A DNA stretch of 64,000 nt from Rhizophagus irregularis. Lineage: Eukaryota; Glomeromycota; Glomeromycetes; Glomerales; Glomeraceae. A program made the position numbers and the translations under genes. Of this stretch, positions 58,031 to 64,000 are shown in pieces. Below the pieces are notes generated by a model that was given only the letters and a program-made list of their open reading frames with translations, was not told the origin of the DNA and searched no databases. The stretch spans positions 2,418,001 to 2,482,000 of the forward strand of contig NC_089448.1 in assembly GCF_026210795.1 (NCBI RefSeq), in the 5' to 3' direction. Position 1 is the first letter of the stretch; each line of letters starts with the position of its first letter.

Positions 58031-58566
58031 TTTTTTTTTTTTTAACAACTCGCGTAAACGCATCACTTTATTATTAAATCGAGAAAAAGCGCACCATTTT
58101 TCAATAAAATTTAAAAGAGATACATTGAAATTGCCAACGTCAAGCATTGACAATCACTCCATACCGGGCGCTTCAGCCTACCGTTCGGTCAACACACGAC
58201 CACCTCAAACTACTACACAACTACAATCTATATAATTTAATGTACTATAACGAAACTACTTTTTGACATGTCTACGTCTACCCCCTCTACCTTTACTATA
58301 GCTACCGGGTTTGCCTCCTCTTTTTTTATTGACACTTACTGTCCACCCTTCGCTATCACTCTCTTCTTTTTCTGGTTCACTCCTCTCGCCCTGCTTACCC
58401 ATAATCCGCTTTTTACCTTCTTTTATTTCTTCTCCTTCAGATGATGAGACCACGAAAGGATTAGTATTAGAGAGCACAAAAGGATAAATACTTTTTTTTC
58501 CAGGCGTCAGTCTCTTTGAGCAAGAAGCGTTTACATTATTGTATTCGTGCATCTCAACTGGAGTCA
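58031..58566 (-). mobile_element. Processed retrocopy of an mRNA, inside hAT-C
   Basis: It is flanked by the 16-bp direct repeat TTTTTTCAAATATATA (58015-58030, 58567-58582). On the minus strand it ends in a 13-A run preceded 24 bases earlier by AATAATAAAG, a poly(A) signal. The 5' end is cut at or near an ATG. All three marks point to LINE-type retrotransposition of a cellular transcript. Confidence 0.75.
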
Positions 58567-58567
58567 T
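58256..58567 (-). pseudogene. Retrocopied ORF, basic Gly/Arg-rich C-terminus
   Basis: 103 open residues begin MTPVEMHEYNNVNASCSKRL. A Ser/Glu/Lys-rich acidic-basic middle follows (SSSEGEEIKEGKK; EPEKEESDSEGW), and the end is KKRGGKPGSYSKGRGGRRRH then VKK, an RGG-like tail that would suit RNA binding. About 210 bp of 3' UTR precede the poly(A). The copy is 5'-truncated, so the first Met may be internal. It may derive from the only host gene represented in the window; the parent is unknown. Confidence 0.5.
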
Positions 58568-58849
58568 TTTTTCAAATATATAATTTTAATTTTAACGCTC
58601 CTTTTAATAATGAGACTAATCGCTACACAAAACTCTTAAAGCAACCAATGAAGACTTAAGAGCCGAAAATGAAAATTTGATTATTTTATTAGAACTTTTC
58701 CCATATTCTTTATTTTATTTACGAATTTTGTAGTTGTTTTCTTCCCTGATTTGCAAGCCTAATTACCCAGGACCTTCTAACTAAGCCGTTTACTGTGAGA
58801 ACAACTACATTTCACTTATAATAAGCAAGTTATTTAGGAATAACATTTG

Positions 58850-59335
58850 AACCTTTCTTTTCTTTTCTTTTTTAGGAACGGTTTTTCAACTTGATCTCGG
58901 TGTGTCGATGATACTGGAGAGGTTTCGTGTTTCTCTTTTCAGGAATGACAATAACATTCCTCCTTTCTTTTTTTAAAAGGAATGGATTCTGTCTAGACTG
59001 AAACAATTTAGGTAAGTATTAGAGGGATTTCTTGTTTCTTCTTAATTTTTTTTCTTTCTAGGAACGGCATTGACTGTTCCTTCCCTTTTTTAGGAGCGGG
59101 TTCAGCTCGGGCTTCTTAGAATGGCCTTAGGTAATATTGGAAGGGTTTTTTTTAATCTTTTTCTTTCCAGGAATGGTATTGACCGTTCCTTCTTTAATTT
59201 TTTTTCTAGGAATGGCATTAAATATCCCTTCTATCTTGTGACTTGGACTTTGACCTTCTTGGAATAATCTTACATAAGTTTTGGGTCTTTTTTTGTTTTT
59301 TTCAGTTCTTTATTTTTTTTTGAACAGGCTTGACC
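58850..59335 (+). repeat. Intron-like array, left side of hAT-C
   Basis: About four units. Each has CTAG or TTAG, then an exon-like piece (GAGCGGGTTCAGCTCGGGCT ... GGCCTTAG), GTAAGT or GTAATATT, a T-rich stretch, and a palindrome such as GGAACGGCATTGACTGTTCC. They read inward from the left end. Bases 58583-58849 hold nothing recognised. Confidence 0.75.
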
Positions 59336-59610
59336 ATTCTTAACTCATTGGCATATGGTTTATCAATTAATTTCCTACAGATGGAGCGTTATCTAGCATT
59401 ATGACAGATAGTTTTAGATCAGTATTAATTATTTATTAATAAACTTAAAAATTTATAAACAACATCATAAAAAATTTCTTTGATTTAGACTCTGATTTCA
59501 ATAATGCATAAAATTTTTTATTTTTTTATTTGAATATCAAGATTATTAAGATTCTTGACTAGATTCACCATGAATTGAATCTAAGTGTTTACCATTTCGT
59601 TTCAAAAATA

Positions 59611-61839
59611 TTAACTTTTTGAAAAATTAGGACACGTCCTAGCTCTTTTTGCAGTTAATATATTGCCAGCATCGGAGAACAGTCTTTCGCTTGCAGTTGA
59701 ACATGCATAAACTGCTAAGTATTTCTTAGCAAGACAAGTCAAGATTGGAAACTTTTCTTTTCGCTCATACCACCATGCAAATGGATCACCTTCTAAATCA
59801 ATTTCCTCTAATTGTAAATAATTACCAATCTCATCATCGGCCGGAATAATTTTCTTCTTTAAGTCTGCAAAAATAGTATATGCTTTTTTGTTTTTTTTCC
59901 TATTATCATCTACATTTATAGGTAATAATAAATCATCATTTGAACCTTGAAACTTTAATTCTTTATATTTCTTTTCCAACAAATCTTTAGCTGCATAACG
60001 TTCTGAATCAGAAATAAAGCTAAGATCTTTCATTCTTGGATCAAGTAAAGTGGGAAGAAGTTTATCAGGTGATGTAAGATCATTCCAATAATAATTCATC
60101 GCTGTGAAAAGACTGAGTTTAATTTGATCAATTAGACCATAACAATTAACAGGATTATTAATCTGAGTTCTTTTATTATTAGTCAACAATTGTCGTTCAT
60201 TATCCTCTATTTCAGCTTGCAGTTGTTCATTTTCTTCTATTGCCATATCTTCATCAAATGCTGTATCATTATCACCAAAATTAATATTAATTTTTTCAGC
60301 TGCTGCAACACCACGTGATGTTGAAGGATGAAACCTCTTTTTGATGTTAATTAATATAGGATTCATCATTGAATGGGTACAATAACTACTTCCTCCTAGA
60401 AGTTCTGTAGCTTCTGCATAAGGTTTTAATACTGGAATCAAATCCTGAATTAAATCCCATTCATCTGAAGTTAACATAATACTATTTAACCTTTTATAAT
60501 CTTTTTTCGAATCTAAATCATTTTTTGTAGCAAGAGTATTAATCAACATAATAATATGATTTTTAAGTTTCAAAAGCCGCTGCCAAGCTAAATACGATGA
60601 ATTCCATCGTGTTGGTGAATCAGATATAACATGAAGAAGATATTCAGATGTCTTTTCAGGATTCTACATTATATACAAAATTTTAATATAATTTTTTGAA
60701 TATTAAAAAAAATAATAATAAAATTATGGCAAAATACTTACAATATTTTCCTTTCTAAGATCATTATTTAAATCTGGAAATTTTTTCTGGATATCTTCTA
60801 AACGCTCACTCTGCTTTGGACGTAAAAAAAAATCGATAAGACATTTTGCACGTGCTATTAATACCTCTGCGGATTTCATACCCTTCCCAACAACTAACTG
60901 TAGCGTATGAGCTGTGCATCTTAGCCAATTAACATTTTTCATATCTAGAATTGCTTTTTTGACATTAGAACCATTATCTGTTGTTGCAGTAAATACCAAT
61001 TCACGAATTTTCCATTCCTTCAATACTTCCTCAAGCGTTTCAAGAATATGTTGAGAGGTATGTGGATACCTTACGTAGGCTATATCCAAAGTATATTCGT
61101 GCAATTCAAATGAATTATTAATAAATGAACAAGTAATTCCAAGAAAGCCTTGGCGGTTCTTAGCAGTCCAAAGATCCAAAGTCAAGGATACCAATTTGGC
61201 TTGATCTCTAATAGTTGGTTGCAATTTTGGAAAGGAAAAATTAAAAGCATCATGAATAATACCCTTTACAGTTTCTGGACAAGGCATAACAAAGGTAGGA
61301 TTTAGTTGATTAATCAATTGGCGGAATTTTAGATTTGCAACAACGCTAATCGGTTGGATATCATCAACTATCCAATCAACAAGATATTGCCGGGATTCCT
61401 CTTGATTTTTTGCTGAATAATGTTTATGACTCTTTGTAACTTGATTATCTGGATCTTTTGGCTAAATTTTTAATAATTATTTGAAAATATGTTATTAAAT
61501 AAAGAATTTATTATTGCAATAACAGATGAGAAATATTTAACAAACCTTATTGTTTTTACCATCTTTAGTGATATCATGCTTATTTCTTAAATGATTTATT
61601 GCATTACCAGTAGACCCACTACTCTTGATATATATTTTTCTACATGGTGTTTGATTGGAAGCATCAATAACTTTACAGATAATTACTTGACGTGATACGC
61701 CTTTTATTTCTTGTGTCTCCTCATCCCAATAAGTCCAAACCCAGCTAGTTTTTTTTGCTGTCTTAGAGTCGGTCTCATCATCATTAAGTAATGGTGCATT
61801 ATTGGGACTTTCAGTTTCGTTAGGTGGTGGTATATTCAT
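59611..61839 (-). pseudogene. hAT-C transposase, three exons, one late frameshift
   Basis: It starts at ATG 61839 (MNIPPPNETESPNNA). Exons are about 61547-61839, 60742-61462 and 59611-60663, with GT..AG introns. Exon 1 encodes a BED finger (CKVIDASNQTPC ... HLRNKH). Exon 2 has the catalytic part LTLDLWTAKNRQGFLGIT, TTDNGSNVKKAI and LRCTAHTLQLVV. Exon 3 has TRWNSSYLAWQRL, an acidic insertion (DEDMAIEENEQLQAEIEDNE) and the dimerisation motif ACSTASERLFSDAGNILTAK. A one-base deletion near 59625 replaces the last ~20 residues with PNFSKS; the displaced frame still reads FKKLIFLKRNG. Everything else is open, so the loss is recent or mild. Confidence 0.88.
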
Positions 61840-62299
61840 TTTGGCTAAAAGTATTTCGTCAAGTTTGATTTAGATGATTATCATTTATAAGATAGTTCAC
61901 ATGACCTAAAGTATGATCTTTTCTTGTTAAAGACGATACAAAAATATCACATGATAGTAACGACAATAAAGATAATTTATCTTTTGCTGATTTGATCTTT
62001 ATTCTTAAATAGAACAGTTCAATTTTCTTTATATATTATTTACAATTAAAGTAATTTATTTTAATTTTTTTGTGTTTGATTTAACAAAGCAAGTCCTAGA
62101 ATGTAAGAGTAGTTAATATTATTGATCATTCTTAAAATGAAAGAACTTCGAAAAAAAAGAAAAACAATACCTAAATTGCTAAACCAGCCAAAGGAACCTA
62201 AGCTGAACCAATTTTTAAAAGAAAAAAGACGACATGGTTAATACTTAACACCCAAAGAAAAGTCATCAAAAGAGTCTCTGGACTTACTAGATCATCTAA

Positions 62300-62900
62300 G
62301 ACAAAACAAAGGTAGCCAAACTATTTTCAACAAAAAGAAAGGAATAGTTGAATTCATTCCTAAAAAAAAGAAAGGAGCGGTTAATGCCATCTCAGAAAGA
62401 AAAAAAAAATAAAAGAAGCAAAAAACTTACCTAAGATCGTTCTAAGAAGTTCAAGCCTAACCCGTTCCTAGAAAGAAAAAATACCTAAGATCGTTAGACC
62501 AAATCCATTCCTTAAAAAAAGAAAGAAGAATTGGTTAATTTCGTTCCAAGAAAAATCTCTGTCCTGACACTTAAATTCGCCCATGCCTTAAAAAAGTGAA
62601 GAAAAACAAAAAAAAAAACACGAAATCTCTCCAATACTTACTCCAAGAAGCCTAAGCCGTCAAGCTGAAGAACCCATTCCTAAAAAGTAAGAAGGAACGG
62701 TTAATGCCATTCCTAGAAAGAAAAAAAAAACTTAAAAAAAAAACAAAAACCTACCTAAAGTCATTCTAACCTAGCCGAAACTATTCCTAATAAAAAGAAA
62801 GGAACAGTTAATTCTGTTTCTAGAAACTAGAAAAAAGGAAAACTTTCTATATATATACATGTCGTTACCGTTTCTAAAAATTAAAAGAGAACAGTTAATA
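62300..62900 (-). repeat. Intron-like array, right side of hAT-C
   Basis: The reverse-orientation counterpart of 58850-59335. On the minus strand, exon-like GAACGGGTTAGGCTTGAACT..ATCTTAG is followed by GTAAGTTTTTTGC, T-rich sequence, the palindrome GGAACGGTTAATGCCATTCC and CTTTCTAG. It lies between the right end and the transposase start, where it could act as a spliced leader. Bases 61840-62299 show no gene. Confidence 0.75.
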
Positions 62901-63203
62901 TCGTTCATAAAAAAAGAAATACCAAAAAAAAAAGAAAAATTTAACCTCTAACGGTGGTATAAGCCGCTGTTCCCTAGTTGTTCCGTTACAAAAAAAAAAA
63001 AAGGTTTTAAAAAAAAAAAAAATTTTCTTAAAAACCTATTTAAGACGATCGGATTTGACGGATGATCCGATTTCATCCGAGACGGATTGTCATCCGATCC
63101 GTCAATAAAATGCCCATCCGATCTATCTAATTTATCCGACGGATGACGGATATCCAAATTTGGAACGGATAATCAGTTGACGGATTGGAACTCTAGATAC
63201 AAC

Positions 63204-63242
63204 CAATACAAAGATCTGTAGTTGAATCTTCAAAGGTAAAGA
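63204..63242 (-). pseudogene. MULE transposase, N-terminal piece right of hAT-C
   Basis: The minus strand reads TFEDSTTDLCIGC, directly continuous in frame with FKSWDDVDNVMEAF at 57824 once the hAT-C element and one TSD copy are removed. It is cut at about 63243 by ORF1 copy 8. Confidence 0.6.
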
Positions 63243-64000
63243 TATGATGATGGCTACCTTGTGGATGGACCGTAAACCATGTGAATTTTTAATGAAGTGC
63301 GGTACTAGCTCATTTAAAATCATTCAAACAAGTAAAGGAAGGAGGAAACTTGTGGCCTATTTTGAGAATTGGGAGACCACACTAAAGGCCTTAGATACGC
63401 CACAGTTTTTCGTACCTGATGGTAAGGAGTTGAAATGGTGTCGACACTCCATTCCTACCTTGAAGAAAGCACAACGTAAACTGAAGGCTAAAAATACACT
63501 GAATACGAAAAAGTCAGGTAAGTCTGACATGAATTTGGATAGTAATCAGCCTAAGAAGAAGGATAAACCTGCATTCTCGAACAAAGTCTCTAAAAATAAT
63601 AACCAGGAGTACCTGAATACTCAGAAGAAGGCAAAGAAATCCTCAAAGAAAAAGGGTAATAATAAAGATAACAAGGCAGTTTTAGCAGAAATTTTGACTT
63701 TATTACAGAAACTAGTTTAGCCTATGCTTTAATTAGCGGTTTTATGAATTTCAGAATTGTATTATTTTTAGGATAGAATATGTTTATGTGTCATACCACA
63801 ATTTCTTGGAAAGAGGACTTGTCCTCTCCAATTTTTTCCCCCTCCTTTTTTTTACCCAGTGTGTTCGCCTGGACTGTTATTGGATGTGGTAGTAGTGCAG
63901 GTCCTTTTTTTTTTCAAGAAGTTCGGGTTGGCTTCCAGCTTCTCTGGTTGTTGATGGTAGATTTCGTTTAGGTTGTACTATATAGTCATGCCTTTGTATA
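63243..64000 (+). mobile_element. ORF1-type retroelement copy 8, 5'-truncated, runs off the window
   Basis: It begins in the ORF1 core at the MMMATLWMDRKPCEF position. An open frame of 158 residues (63244-63720) covers the end of the core (ELKWCRHSIPTLKK) and the Lys-rich tail to ILTLLQKLV. The 3' UTR (TTGTCCTCTCC, TTTACCCAGT, GTTCGGGTTGGCTTCC) continues to the window edge, so the tail and right TSD are not seen. The frame is intact but lacks the first ~340 residues. Confidence 0.85.

Larger units (their letters stand above)
57833..63195 (-). mobile_element. hAT-C transposon, 5363 bp, inside the MULE gene
   Basis: The ends are TAGTGTTCCAATCCG and the complement of TAGAGTTCCAATCCG. The 8-bp TSD GATACAAC is at 57825-57832 and 63196-63203. 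Subterminal ATCCGTC/GACGGAT repeats fill about 130 bp at each end. It carries a nearly intact transposase, two inward-facing intron-like arrays and a retrocopy. Confidence 0.92.

Overview
The window looks like a repeat-dense, AT-rich piece of a eukaryotic nuclear genome. I found no host gene that I can support. Transposase genes carry short GT..AG introns and use the standard code. The mix of BED-finger hAT elements, FAR1-type MULEs, Tc1/mariner, ORF1-type retroelements and a Polinton with a D5-like helicase, all with very AT-rich spacers, suggests an arbuscular mycorrhizal fungus (Glomeromycotina, Rhizophagus-like). That assignment is inference from content; no marker gene is present.

Left third (1-26.7 kb). 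A non-LTR retrotransposon (333-3544) has a 16-bp target-site duplication (TSD). A hAT element of 7.9 kb (hAT-A, 3714-11615) holds a broken transposase and has a second hAT (hAT-B copy 1, 4627-8509) inserted in it. A degenerate ORF1-type retroelement (12901-18732) is interrupted by hAT-B copy 2 (14527-18605), which itself carries a pogo-like MITE in a transposase intron. A TIR-bounded segment (20787-25580) holds an RRM/zinc-knuckle pseudogene, a LINE 3' end, a truncated ORF1 element and a tiny poly(A) retrocopy.

Middle (26.7-38.6 kb). A Tc1/mariner pseudogene (26695-29630) is split by an ORF1 element, which is itself split by a 42-bp micro-insertion. Then come degraded retroelement sequence, several MITEs, a non-autonomous hAT (33796-35503) with nested foldback modules, and a hAT pseudogene split by another non-autonomous hAT (36289-37383).

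Right part (38.6-64 kb). This is one nested structure. A MULE transposase gene on the minus strand can be followed from about 63242 down to 38701. It is interrupted by hAT-C (57833-63195), a hAT MITE (56045-56309), a decayed Polinton/Maverick (40723-56040) and a non-autonomous hAT-A derivative (39266-40566). The Polinton has ~440-bp inverted termini and remnants of protein-primed PolB, D5-like helicase, a DUF5679-type zinc ribbon and a possible integrase. It is itself hit by a 5.2-kb DDE transposon (49379-54559), a MITE (41235-43598) and two almost identical intact ORF1 elements.

Two themes recur. First, an ORF1-only retroelement family has eight copies here, none with a reverse transcriptase, and the two intact copies are nearly identical. 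Second, several unrelated DNA transposons carry, just inside their ends, tandem arrays of intron-like units (palindrome plus GTAAG..TTTAG) that read inward from the element ends.
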